From NCBI GenBank assembly GCA_023457495.1, contig JAEWLQ010000068.1, positions 1 through 33,976 on the forward strand: 33,976 nucleotides of DNA, in the 5' to 3' direction. This document shows positions 9,201 through 16,624 of the stretch, piece by piece. A program made the position numbers and the translations under genes. The notes beneath the pieces are model-generated. The model saw nothing but the letters and a program-made list of their open reading frames with translations. It was not told where the DNA came from and did not search any database. The DNA comes from Pseudomonadota bacterium (GTDB lineage: Bacteria; Pseudomonadota; Gammaproteobacteria; Steroidobacterales; Steroidobacteraceae). The first letter of the stretch is position 1. Each line of letters begins with the position of its first letter.

Positions 9201-9583
9201 GTGAACGAGGCGTAGATCAGCGACGTGACCGTGCTGCCCATGTAGCCGAAGCCGGCGCCGCGCGTGAGCAGGTCGATGTCGACGCCGTACTTCGCGGCGT
9301 AGTAGGCGATGGGCAGGCCGATCGCGAACATGAGAACCGCGAAGGCTCCGATGGCCCAGGCGACATTCGGAAATCCGTACAGCAGCGTCAGCGTCCCGCC
9401 GATCGCCTCGCAGGCCAGGAAGGCGATGGGGCCGAGTGCCGTGTTGCCGACCCGCGCGGTGGATTTGCGCGCGCGATCCGCCGTGAACCGCAGCGCGTAG
9501 TCCTCGAGCGTCTGGCTGTTGACCCACTGGTTGTACTGCCGGCGCTCGCGAATGATTTTTTGTTGTCTCGGCCTGGCATTCAT
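6212..9583 (-). CDS. NCS1 permease-like / histidine kinase / receiver fusion protein (putative urea or nitrogen sensor)
   Basis: The protein has 1123 residues. Residues about 10-490 resemble an NCS1 purine/cytosine permease: NSQTLEDYALRFTADRARKS, then VGNTALGPIAFLACEAIGG, about twelve hydrophobic segments, and the FLLFAIEASIMSVAL and KINVTNAYAGS motifs. Residues 503-540 hold eight cysteines (503, 506, 518, 526, 529, 530, 536, 540). Two more membrane segments and a coiled coil lead to HisKA (His686 in GISHEIRTPLNSIYGYAQLL) and HATPase (N-box NLLSNAIKYTE, DTGVGIP, GTGLGLTI). A receiver follows with Asp969 (MIDISMPGMNGW), then an ~75-residue tail without a recognisable HPt. Such transporter-kinase fusions are best known from CbrA, which uses a different carrier fold. 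It is divergent from the porin-urt genes and overlaps the regulator gene. Ligand unproven; urea is the guess. An AGGA lies 11 nt before the ATG. Confidence 0.9.
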   Translation of the reverse strand: MNARPRQQKIIRERRQYNQWVNSQTLEDYALRFTADRARKSTARVGNTALGPIAFLACEAIGGTLTLLYGFPNVAWAIGAFAVLMFAIGLPIAYYAAKYGVDIDLLTRGAGFGYMGSTVTSLIYASFTFLLFAIEASIMSVALNLVFGIPMWIAHIISSLVVIPIALYGISLISKMQIVTQPIWLVLQFVPIAVILWKNPAEISAWTNFPGSESAAAGGGAFDFVLFGLAASVLLSLLPQIGEQVDYLRFLPNRTKQNRVGWWTAVVGTGPGWVLLGGFKLLVGSFLAVWLVRQGVHPSQADEPTIMYHHAFRETFQSPTFALVLTGLFVIVCQLKINVTNAYAGSIAWSNFFSRLTHSHPGRVVWLVFNVVLALLLMEIGIFRAIESILVIYANFAAGWIGALTADLVVNKPLGFSPKHIEFKRAHLYDINPVGVGALAISVVLSSLAFMGAFGQYAQILSPFVALSVAFVAAPLIAWWTRGRYYLARPDNGLPGKSAELECSICENVFERGDIAMCPAYSGPICSLCCTLEARCRDQCKTNSRFNEQLDLFIARFLPKRVGALLNTRAGHFGGLMLLSNLAIAFLLALIYQQYGHTAPASREAIANSLWLVYFCLLVLSGVTSWLIVLAHESRRAAEAESARQTTMLMDEIDAHKRTDAALQKAKEVAEAANVAKTRYIAGISHEIRTPLNSIYGYAQLLERGAAGPSDNAIRVIRRSAEHLADLIDGILDISKIENGILRLNRDKVALPEFLDQIVDMFKLQAAAKGIDFIYSRPPNLPAVVHVDQKRLRQILINLLSNAIKYTERGSASLVVRYRSQVAEFEVSDTGVGIPANELERVFEPFERGRGANVRAIPGTGLGLTITKLLTQIMGGEINASSQEGAGTRFTVRLLLSEAAPAPSAEGVRTITGYAGARRRVLLIDDDPAHLDIVQSLLRPLDFALFTAPDGPRGLALAQDCLPDLAMIDISMPGMNGWQVAERLRAQAERLKIVIVSANAHEYSPGGAGTHHDAFLIKPIDMQRMLECLATQLNLQWIHAVGAQDTEPLGHDSASTLPAGSRHHVDDLYQLGLIGHVRGIQAKLRELEGDPRSKAFAARMRALVTNFDLKRYMHVLEGLRKSG

Positions 9584-9831
9584 GCCGACGTTTTTCCTGG
9601 CTCCCCCGACCGGAATAGATAGCAAGGCATGTGCCAGCGCCGCGGGCCCGCCCGCGCGGTGGTTCGACCGCCGGGTGGCGAAGATTCGAGCAACTGCGTC
9701 GTTAGGGTGCAGCCGCGCGCCGCTTCGCACTCTCTCGGTTCATGTGCAGCTGCGCCTACGTCAAATGACGCCTACCTCCGCTGGTACCCGTTCCGTACCG
9801 TCGATCTCAGGGGCAACCAACAAGGAAAACC
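9584..9831. promoter_or_regulatory. Divergent control region between the sensor kinase and the porin-urt-ure genes
   Basis: This 248-bp gene-free stretch is the longest in the window. It must hold the promoters for the kinase-regulator operon (leftward) and the porin-urt run (rightward). It contains the perfect-armed palindrome CGTCA-AA-TGACG at 9759-9770, flanked by direct GCCTAC hexamers, and GCAGCTGC at 9746-9753. No clear sigma-70 hexamer pair and no sigma-54 site were found, so the rightward promoter may depend on an activator. The porin ribosome-binding site AAGGA lies 6 nt before its ATG. Confidence 0.5.
9759..9770. promoter_or_regulatory. Candidate operator CGTCAAATGACG upstream of the porin-urt genes
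   Basis: Arms CGTCA and TGACG surround AA, and direct repeats GCCTAC lie on both sides, 10 bp apart. The core GTCAAATGAC is the same 10-mer (inverted) found between hupE and ureG at 512-521. The site is 61 bp before the porin ATG, a normal place for an activator site. Binding by the adjacent LuxR-type regulator is an inference only. Confidence 0.5.
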
Positions 9832-10881
9832 ATGTCACTCAAGTCACACATCATCAAAGCGGCCGTGCTGTCCGCTCTCGCGGCGCTGCCGGTGTCGCAA
9901 GCCTCGGCAGGCGAGGTCTCGGTGGGCGGCGGAATGCGCACCAGTTTCACCAGCACCGATTTCGACGACGGCGATTCGTTCAGCGACTTCTCGCTGAACA
10001 GCGCGCGCCTCTACATCAGCGGCAAGGCGTACGAAAACATCGGGTTCATGTTCAACACGGAGTACAACTCCAACGACGAGGAAATCCGCGTCATCGACGC
10101 CGCGGCGCAATTCTCCTTCGCGGATGGCAAGCACAATGTCTGGGTCGGCCGCTTCCTGCCGCCGAGCGACCGCGCGAACCTCTACGGGCCTTACTACTCG
10201 AGCCACTGGGGCGTGTACCAGGACGGCGTGCAGGACGGCTATCCGTTCGAGACCGAAGGCCGCGACGACGGCATCATGTACTGGGGCCAGTACGACAAGG
10301 TCAAGTTCTCGATCGGCGCGTTCGACGTGTCCGGCCTCACTACCGGCGACTCCGACACGCTGATCGCCTCGCGTGTGCAGGTCGACTTCTGGGATCCGGA
10401 AGGCGGCTACTACCTCAACGGCACGTACTACGGCGAGAAGGATCTGCTCGCGATCGGCCTCGCGGCGCAGACCGCGGACGCCGGCGATGCGTATTCGCTC
10501 GACTTCCTGCTCGAGAAGAAGCTCGGCAACAGCGGCGTGGTGACGCTCGAGGCGCAGTACGCGATGTACGACGGGCTCGGCGGCTATCCCTCGCCGGCCG
10601 AAGGGCCGTACGAGAAATCGGACGGCTTCTACGTGCTCGGCGCCTATCTGTTCCCGGGCGAAGCCGGTCCCGGCAAGGTCCAGGTGCTCGGCAAGTTCGG
10701 CCAGGCGACCTACGACTTCTTCGGCACCGATGTCGACCAGGACACGCTCGAGCTGAACGTGAACTACCTGATCAACACGTTCAACGCGCGCATCAGCCTG
10801 TTCTACCTGGACAAGAGTTTCGATCCGAATGTCGGCGGCGACAGTTCGACGATCGGTCTCGGTCTGCAAATCCAAATGTGA
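9832..10881 (+). CDS. Outer-membrane porin of the urea uptake locus
   Basis: The product has 349 residues with a cleavable signal peptide (MSLKSHIIKAAVLSALAALP, predicted cleavage after SQASA). The body is a beta-barrel pattern of alternating strands rich in Tyr, Phe, Gly and Asp, such as SLNSARLYISGKAYENIGF, YYLNGTYYGEKDLLAIGL and ARISLFYLDKSF, ending in GLGLQIQM; porins commonly end in Phe, so the terminal Met is slightly unusual. It resembles OprO/OprP-like or short-chain amide-type porins, but the exact family is not certain. Only 11 bp separate it from urtA and the Shine-Dalgarno AAGGA is clear, so it is probably the outer-membrane entry for the urea transporter. Substrate selectivity is inferred from context only. 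Confidence 0.8.
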   Translation: MSLKSHIIKAAVLSALAALPVSQASAGEVSVGGGMRTSFTSTDFDDGDSFSDFSLNSARLYISGKAYENIGFMFNTEYNSNDEEIRVIDAAAQFSFADGKHNVWVGRFLPPSDRANLYGPYYSSHWGVYQDGVQDGYPFETEGRDDGIMYWGQYDKVKFSIGAFDVSGLTTGDSDTLIASRVQVDFWDPEGGYYLNGTYYGEKDLLAIGLAAQTADAGDAYSLDFLLEKKLGNSGVVTLEAQYAMYDGLGGYPSPAEGPYEKSDGFYVLGAYLFPGEAGPGKVQVLGKFGQATYDFFGTDVDQDTLELNVNYLINTFNARISLFYLDKSFDPNVGGDSSTIGLGLQIQM

Positions 10882-10892
10882 GGATGACAAAC

Positions 10893-12185
10893 ATGTCGAA
10901 ATTCAAATTCACCCGTCGGCTGGCCGTACTCGGCGCCGCGGTCGCCATGACGATGGGGGCGGCCGCCCAGGCCGCCGACACGATCAAGGTGGGCGTGCTG
11001 CACTCGCTGTCGGGAACGATGGCGATCTCGGAGACCACGCTCAAGGACACGGTCCTGATGATGATCGACGAGCAGAACAAGAAGGGCGGTCTGCTCGGCA
11101 AGAAGCTCGAGGCGGTCGTCGTCGATCCGGCGTCCAACTGGCCGCTGTTCGCCGAGAAGGCGGAGCAGTTGCTGGTCAAGGACAAGGTCGACGTCGTGTT
11201 CGGCTGCTGGACCTCGGTCTCGCGCAAGAGCGTGCTGCCGGTGTTCGAGAAGAACAACGGACTGCTGTTCTACCCGGTGCAGTACGAGGGCGAGGAGTCC
11301 TCGAAGAACGTGTTCTACACCGGCGCCGCGCCCAATCAGCAGGCGATTCCCGCGGTCGACTACCTGATGAACGACATCGGCGTGAAGCGCTGGGTGCTCG
11401 CGGGTACCGACTACGTCTATCCGCGCACGACCAACAAGATCCTCGAGGCCTATCTCAAGTCGAAGGGCGTCGCGCAGGCCGACATCATGATCAACTACAC
11501 GCCTTTCGGTCACTCCGACTGGCAGTCGATCGTGGCGGAGATCAAGAAGTTCGGTTCGGCCGGCAAGAAGACGGCGGTGGTGTCGACCATCAACGGTGAC
11601 GCGAACGTGCCGTTCTACAAGGAGCTCGGCAACCAGAAGATCTCGGCGGAAGACATTCCGGTCGTGGCCTTCTCGGTGGGTGAAGAGGAGCTCTCCGGCA
11701 TCGACACGAAGCCGCTGGTCGGTCACCTGGCTGCGTGGAACTACTTCGAGAGCATCGAGAATGCGACGAACGCTGCGTTCATCAAGGCCTGGAAGGCCTA
11801 CACCAAGAACCCGAAGCGCGTGACCAACGATCCGATGGAAGCGCACGTGATCGGTTTCAACATGTGGGTCAAGGCGGTCGAGAAGGTGAAGACCACCAAC
11901 GTCGACAAGGTCATCGACGCGATGATCGGCATCGAAGTGCCGAACCTCACGGGTGGCGTCGCGAAGATGCTGCCTAACCACCACCTCACGAAGCCCGTGT
12001 TCATCGGCGAAGTGCGGGCGGATGGGCAGTTCGACGTGGTCTGGCAGACCAAGGGCCTGGTGCCGGGCGATGCGTGGTCCGACTTCCTGCCGGGCAGCAA
12101 GGACATCGAGGCGGACTGGGTGACGCTCAAGTGCGGCAACTACAACACGAAGACCAAGGCGTGTTCCGCGCAGAACTACAAGTAA
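10893..12185 (+). CDS. urtA: Urea ABC transporter, substrate-binding protein UrtA
   Basis: The protein has 430 residues, the usual UrtA size. A signal peptide (MSKFKFTRRLAVLGAAVAMT, cleavage near AQA-ADTIKVG) precedes the type I periplasmic-binding fold. Family stretches include DTIKVGVLHSLSGTMAISET, VVDPASNWPLFAEKAEQLL, VFGCWTSVSRKSVLPVFE, LLFYPVQYEGEESSKNVFY and SVGEEELSG. UrtA-type proteins bind urea in the periplasm and hand it to UrtBC. The start at 10893 is preferred to the in-frame ATG at 10884 because AGGA lies 8 nt upstream of it. A strong hairpin-plus-T-run terminator follows within 50 bp, so urtA and the porin may be made in excess over the membrane components. Confidence 0.96.
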   Translation: MSKFKFTRRLAVLGAAVAMTMGAAAQAADTIKVGVLHSLSGTMAISETTLKDTVLMMIDEQNKKGGLLGKKLEAVVVDPASNWPLFAEKAEQLLVKDKVDVVFGCWTSVSRKSVLPVFEKNNGLLFYPVQYEGEESSKNVFYTGAAPNQQAIPAVDYLMNDIGVKRWVLAGTDYVYPRTTNKILEAYLKSKGVAQADIMINYTPFGHSDWQSIVAEIKKFGSAGKKTAVVSTINGDANVPFYKELGNQKISAEDIPVVAFSVGEEELSGIDTKPLVGHLAAWNYFESIENATNAAFIKAWKAYTKNPKRVTNDPMEAHVIGFNMWVKAVEKVKTTNVDKVIDAMIGIEVPNLTGGVAKMLPNHHLTKPVFIGEVRADGQFDVVWQTKGLVPGDAWSDFLPGSKDIEADWVTLKCGNYNTKTKACSAQNYK

Positions 12186-12235
12186 TCAGCCGATAAAGAA
12201 GAAAGCTCTGAAAAAAGTGGTTGAAAAGGCAGTTG

Positions 12236-12266
12236 AGATCCCGGGAGCAATCCCGGGATCTTTTTT
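12236..12266 (+). terminator. Intrinsic terminator or attenuator between urtA and urtB
   Basis: A perfect 11-bp stem (AGATCCCGGGA, loop GCAA, TCCCGGGATCT) is followed by a run of T to 12266. This is a textbook rho-independent signal and lies 50 bp after the urtA stop. Since urtB lies 17-50 bp further on with no other obvious promoter, partial read-through is the simplest explanation. Confidence 0.85.
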
Positions 12267-12282
12267 CACGACGGCCCGGTGG

Positions 12283-13902
12283 GTGCTGCTCGCATCGCTC
12301 CTGCTGCTGGCCTTCGCCGTCCCGCGCGCCGCGCGGGGCGCGGAGAACGACGCCGGGTTCGCCGCCGCGGTCGCGAGTCTCGCGACGACCAGTTTTCCCG
12401 ACAAGGCCGCGGCCGTCACGACGCTGACCGAGCTGCGGCATCCGAACTCGCGGGCGGTGCTCGCGGCGCTGCTCGACGGCAAGCTGCAGTTCCGCGGCGC
12501 CGACAACAAGGTTTTCATCACGGACGGCGGAGAGACTGCGCTCGCGCTCACCGATCCGTTGACTCTCGCGGCCGCTGGCACGGGCGCGCCGGAGGATTTC
12601 ACCCGCATCACGACCAACAACAGCCTGCGCAAGGCGCTGCGCGGCGCGGTGGCGAGCTTCGCGCTGGCGGATCCGGACGCCGCGGTGCGGCTCAACGCTG
12701 TGAAAGAAATGCTGCGCTCGATCGACGCTGACAGCGTCGCGCTGTTGCGCGCGCGGGTGGGGGAGGAGCAGGACGACGCGGTGAAGCGGGCCATGCAGGA
12801 CGGCCTGGCGCTCGCGGACCTGGAAAGTAGTGAGGCCGAGACCCGCCTTGCCGCCGTGCGCGCGCTGGCCGAGTCACTGAGCCCCGATGTCTACAACCGT
12901 CTGACCGTGATGGTAACCGCCGCGGAAGACGGCACGTTTCCCGAAACCGACGAGCGCGTGCGCACCGCCGCGGCTGAAGTCATCAAGTCGATCGATGGCG
13001 CGCGGCGCATGTATTCGACGATCGAGACGCTGTTCTTCGGGCTGAGCCTGGGCTCGGTGCTCGTGCTCGCGGCCATTGGTCTCGCGATCACCTTCGGCGT
13101 GATGGGCGTCATCAACATGGCGCATGGCGAGCTCATGATGCTCGGTGCGTACTGCACGTACTTCGTTCAGGTGTTGTTCCCGGAATCGATCGGGGCGTCG
13201 GTGCTGATCGCGATCCCCGTGGCGTTCGTCGTCTCCGGCGCGGTGGGCGTCGCGATCGAGCGCGGCATCGTGCAGTTCCTGTACGGCCGCCCGCTCGAAA
13301 CGCTGCTCGCGACGTTCGGCGTCAGCCTCATCCTGCAGCAGTTCGTGCGCCACAAGGTGAGCGCGAACAACGTGCCGGTCGAGACGCCGCAGTGGATGGC
13401 GGGCTCGTGGCAGTTCAACGACGCCTTGTCCCTGACTTACAACCGCATCTACGTGCTGCTGTTCATGGTCCTCGTGTTCGTGATCCTGCAGCTGGTGCTC
13501 AAGAAGACCTCGCTGGGTCTCAAGGTGCGGGCCGTCGCGCAGAACCGCAACATGGCGCGCGCGATGGGCGTGCGCACGCAGTGGGTGGATGCGATGACGT
13601 TCGGGCTGGGCTCGGGCATCGCGGGCGTGGCGGGCGTCGCGCTCTCGCAGCTCGCGAACGTGGGACCGAACCTCGGTCAGCAGTACATCATCGACTCGTT
13701 CATGGTCGTGGTGTTCGGCGGTGTCGGCAATCTGTGGGGCACGCTCATCGGCGGCATGTCGTTGGGGGTCGTCAACAAGGTGCTCGAGCCCTGGGCGGGC
13801 GCCGTGCTCGCGAAGATCTTCGTGCTGATCGCGCTGATCCTGTTCATCCAGCGCCGGCCGCGCGGGTTGTTCCCGCAGAAGGGCCGGGCGGCGGAGAGCT
13901 GA
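12283..13902 (+). CDS. urtB: Urea ABC transporter, permease UrtB
   Basis: From GTG 12283 the protein has 539 residues. A signal-like segment (LLASLLLLAFAVPRAARG) leads into a periplasmic helical-repeat domain (about 25-240; AVTTLTELRHPNSRAVLAAL and RLAAVRALAESLS look HEAT-like) that is typical of UrtB. A LivH-type membrane domain with about eight segments follows (GLSLGSVLVLAAIGLAITFG; MGVINMAHGELMMLGAY; TFGVSLILQQFVR; VFGGVGNLWGTLIGG). It forms the channel with UrtC. The start is uncertain: the frame is open from GTG 12217, but that start lies before the terminator hairpin and would give an odd long leader before the signal segment. It is followed one base later by urtC. Confidence 0.92.
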   Translation: MLLASLLLLAFAVPRAARGAENDAGFAAAVASLATTSFPDKAAAVTTLTELRHPNSRAVLAALLDGKLQFRGADNKVFITDGGETALALTDPLTLAAAGTGAPEDFTRITTNNSLRKALRGAVASFALADPDAAVRLNAVKEMLRSIDADSVALLRARVGEEQDDAVKRAMQDGLALADLESSEAETRLAAVRALAESLSPDVYNRLTVMVTAAEDGTFPETDERVRTAAAEVIKSIDGARRMYSTIETLFFGLSLGSVLVLAAIGLAITFGVMGVINMAHGELMMLGAYCTYFVQVLFPESIGASVLIAIPVAFVVSGAVGVAIERGIVQFLYGRPLETLLATFGVSLILQQFVRHKVSANNVPVETPQWMAGSWQFNDALSLTYNRIYVLLFMVLVFVILQLVLKKTSLGLKVRAVAQNRNMARAMGVRTQWVDAMTFGLGSGIAGVAGVALSQLANVGPNLGQQYIIDSFMVVVFGGVGNLWGTLIGGMSLGVVNKVLEPWAGAVLAKIFVLIALILFIQRRPRGLFPQKGRAAES

Positions 13903-13903
13903 G

Positions 13904-15061
13904 ATGAAACGCGGACCACTCTTGAGCATGTTGGCGGGCGAACGGGGCACGGCCGTGTTCCTCACGATCGTCGCGCTGGTCGGCATCGTCGTGCCCATCC
14001 TGCACCTCGCGGTGCCGGAGAGCTCCGGCGCACACCTGTCTACCTACACGATGACGCTGCTCGGCAAATACATGACGTTCGCGCTGCTGGCGGTGGCCGT
14101 CGATCTCGTGTGGGGCTACTGCGGCATCCTGTCGCTCGGGCACGCGGCCTTCTTCGCGCTCGGCGGCTACGCGATGGGCATGTATCTCATGCGGCAGATA
14201 GGCCCACGCGGCGTGTACGGCGACCCGGTGCTCCCGGACTTCATGGTGTTCCTGAACTACGAGGAGCTGCCGTGGTTCTGGCACGGTTTCGACATGTTCT
14301 GGTTCGCGATGATCATGGTGTGCCTGGTGCCGGGGCTGCTCGCATTCGCGTTCGGCTGGTTCGCGTTCCGCTCGCGTGTCACCGGCGTCTATCTATCCAT
14401 CATCACCCAGGCGCTGACTTACGCGCTCATGCTGGCGTTCTTCAGAAACGACATGGGCTTCGGCGGCAACAACGGAATGACGGACTTCAAGGACATCCTG
14501 GGCTTTTCGATCAACGAGCCTGGTACGCGCGTGGCGCTGTTCGTCGCGAGCGCCGTGGCGCTGTTGCTCGGTTACCTCGCGTGCCGCTACATCACGCGCT
14601 CGCGCGCCGGGCGCGTGGTGCAAGCCATCCGCGACGCGGAAAGCCGCACGCGTTTCATCGGCTATCGCGTCGAGTCGTACAAGTTGTGGATCTTCACGTT
14701 CTCGGCGGTGCTCGCCGGCATCGCGGGCGCGCTGTACGTGCCGCAGGTGGGCATCATCAATCCCGGCGAATTCGCGCCGATCAACTCGATCGAGATCGTG
14801 ATCTGGGTGGCCGTGGGCGGGCGCGGCATGTTGTACGGCGCGGTGGCGGGCGCGGTGCTCGTGAACTATGCGAAGAGCTATTTCACCGCCGCGCTGCCGG
14901 AGTACTGGCCCTATGCGCTCGGCGCGATGTTCGTCATCGTGACGTTGTTCCTGCCGCGCGGCGTCGTCGGCTTGCTCGAGCGATTCGGCAAGCCGCCGGC
15001 CGACGCGCCGCCGTCGGCGATGGCGCCTGACAAATCGCAAATCGCGGAGACGCCGGCATGA
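13904..15061 (+). CDS. urtC: Urea ABC transporter, permease UrtC
   Basis: The 385-residue LivM-type inner-membrane protein has about nine hydrophobic segments. Recognisable stretches are DLVWGYCGILSLGHAAFFAL, FGGNNGMTDFKDILGF, SRAGRVVQAIRDAESRTRFI (the EAA-like cytoplasmic loop that contacts the ATPases) and VVGLLERF near the C-terminus. With UrtB it forms the urea-conducting channel. The ATG sits one base after the urtB stop, and its stop overlaps the urtD start (ATGA, 15058-15061), so the genes are translationally coupled. The C-terminal 20 residues are Pro/Ala-rich and unlikely to be structured. Confidence 0.95.
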   Translation: MKRGPLLSMLAGERGTAVFLTIVALVGIVVPILHLAVPESSGAHLSTYTMTLLGKYMTFALLAVAVDLVWGYCGILSLGHAAFFALGGYAMGMYLMRQIGPRGVYGDPVLPDFMVFLNYEELPWFWHGFDMFWFAMIMVCLVPGLLAFAFGWFAFRSRVTGVYLSIITQALTYALMLAFFRNDMGFGGNNGMTDFKDILGFSINEPGTRVALFVASAVALLLGYLACRYITRSRAGRVVQAIRDAESRTRFIGYRVESYKLWIFTFSAVLAGIAGALYVPQVGIINPGEFAPINSIEIVIWVAVGGRGMLYGAVAGAVLVNYAKSYFTAALPEYWPYALGAMFVIVTLFLPRGVVGLLERFGKPPADAPPSAMAPDKSQIAETPA

Positions 15062-15909
15062 ACGCCGCGAAAGTGGTGAAGCAGGGCTGGCAGAAGGTCT
15101 TCGGCGCGGGCGCCGGGTCCGACCGCCCGATGCCGGGCGATGCGTCGCACGGCACGATCCTCTACGTCGAAGACATCACCGTGAGCTTCGATGGTTTTCG
15201 CGCGCTCAACAATCTCACGCTGTACATCGACGTGGGCGAGCTGCGCTGCATCATCGGACCGAATGGGGCGGGCAAGACGACGATGATGGACGTGATCACC
15301 GGCAAGACGCGCCCGGATTCGGGCAGCGCCTGGTTCGGCACGACGACGGACCTGCTGCAACTGTCGGAACCTGAAATTGCGGAGGCGGGCATTGGACGGA
15401 AATTCCAGAAGCCGACGGTATTCGAGCATCACAGCGTGGTGCAGAACCTCGCGCTCGCGGCCGCGGGCAACAAGAGCGTCTGGCACACCTTGTTCAAGCC
15501 GATGTCGGGTGCGCAGAGATCGCGCATCGACGAAGTGCTGGTCACGGTCGGATTGAAAGACCAGCGCGAGCTGCTGGCGGGGATCCTCTCGCATGGCCAG
15601 AAGCAGTGGCTCGAGATCGGGATGCTGCTCATGCAGGACCCACGGCTGCTGCTGGTGGACGAGCCGGTGGCGGGCATGACGCCGCAGGAAGTCGAGCGCA
15701 CGGCGGAGCTGTTGTTGTCGCTGGCCGGGAAACATTCGGTGGTGGTCGTCGAACACGACATGGAATTCGTGCGCTCGATCGCGCGCACGGTGACGGTGCT
15801 GCACGAGGGCTCGGTGCTCGCGGAGGGCAGCATGGATGCCGTGCAGAACAATCCGAAGGTGATCGAGGTGTATCTGGGCGAGGCGCAGGACACCGGGCGG
15901 AATAGTTAG
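15058..15909 (+). CDS. urtD: Urea ABC transporter, ATPase UrtD
   Basis: The 283-residue LivG-type ATPase has Walker A GPNGAGKTT (Lys73), the Q-loop region GIGRKFQKPTVFEHHSV, signature LSHGQKQ (177-183), Walker B LLLVDEP (Asp201-Glu202) and the H-loop VVVEHDMEFVR. About 35 residues precede the ABC core, rich in Ala/Gly and positive charge, a usual UrtD feature. With UrtE it powers urea import on the cytoplasmic face. It overlaps urtC by 4 bp and ends 2 bp before urtE. Confidence 0.96.
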   Translation: MNAAKVVKQGWQKVFGAGAGSDRPMPGDASHGTILYVEDITVSFDGFRALNNLTLYIDVGELRCIIGPNGAGKTTMMDVITGKTRPDSGSAWFGTTTDLLQLSEPEIAEAGIGRKFQKPTVFEHHSVVQNLALAAAGNKSVWHTLFKPMSGAQRSRIDEVLVTVGLKDQRELLAGILSHGQKQWLEIGMLLMQDPRLLLVDEPVAGMTPQEVERTAELLLSLAGKHSVVVVEHDMEFVRSIARTVTVLHEGSVLAEGSMDAVQNNPKVIEVYLGEAQDTGRNS

Positions 15910-15911
15910 CC

Positions 15912-16622
15912 ATGCTGTCCATCAAGGGTCTCAACCAGTTCTACGGCGGGAGTCACATCCTCTGGGACATCGACATGCTCGTGCCCGAGGGGTCGTGCAC
16001 CTGTCTCATGGGCCGCAACGGCATGGGCAAGACCACGCTGCTCAAATGCATCGTGGGATTGCTGCCGATTTCCTCGGGCGCGCTGGAATACGGCAGCGGC
16101 GAGCGGACGCTGGAGCTGTCGCAGATCGCGGCCGACCGGCGAGCGAAGCTCGGCATCGCGTATGTGCCGCAGGGGCGCGAGATCTTCTCGCAGCTCACCG
16201 TCGAGGAGAATCTGCGCATCGGCTTCGGCGCGCGGCGCGGCGGCCGGATCCGCCAGGTGCCTGAGCACATCTTCGAGTGGTTTCCCGTGCTCAAGAAGAT
16301 GCTCAAGCGTCGCGGCGGCGACCTGTCCGGCGGCCAGCAGCAGCAGCTTGCGATCGGCCGCGCGATGGTGCTCGATCCGAAACTGCTGATCCTCGATGAG
16401 CCCGCGGAGGGCATCCAGCCCAACATCGTGCACGAGATCGGCGATATCATCCTGCGCCTCAACCGCGAGGCGAGACTCACCGTGCTGCTGGTCGAACAGA
16501 AACTGCCATTCGCGCGCCGCGTGGCGAGCGAATTCCGCATCATCGACAAGGGCCGCATCGTCGGCAGCGGCGCGATCTCCGCGCTGACCGACGACCTCGT
16601 TCACCAGCACCTGACGGTGTGA
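15912..16622 (+). CDS. urtE: Urea ABC transporter, ATPase UrtE
   Basis: The 236-residue LivF-type ATPase carries Walker A GRNGMGKTT (Lys40), the Q-loop stretch GIAYVPQGREIFSQLTVEEN, signature LSGGQQQ (138-144), Walker B LLILDEP (Asp162-Glu163) and PAEGIQPNIVHEI, a segment characteristic of UrtE. It pairs with UrtD. The stop at 16620-16622 lies 2 bp before the ureD ATG, so transporter and urease genes form one continuous transcription unit. Confidence 0.96.
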   Translation: MLSIKGLNQFYGGSHILWDIDMLVPEGSCTCLMGRNGMGKTTLLKCIVGLLPISSGALEYGSGERTLELSQIAADRRAKLGIAYVPQGREIFSQLTVEENLRIGFGARRGGRIRQVPEHIFEWFPVLKKMLKRRGGDLSGGQQQQLAIGRAMVLDPKLLILDEPAEGIQPNIVHEIGDIILRLNREARLTVLLVEQKLPFARRVASEFRIIDKGRIVGSGAISALTDDLVHQHLTV

Positions 16623-16624
16623 CC

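Noticed and set aside
9675..9692. Possible sigma-54 promoter (TGGCG...AGC) upstream of the porin
   Set aside because: The GG-to-GC distance is 11 rather than 10 and the -12 element lacks TTGC.
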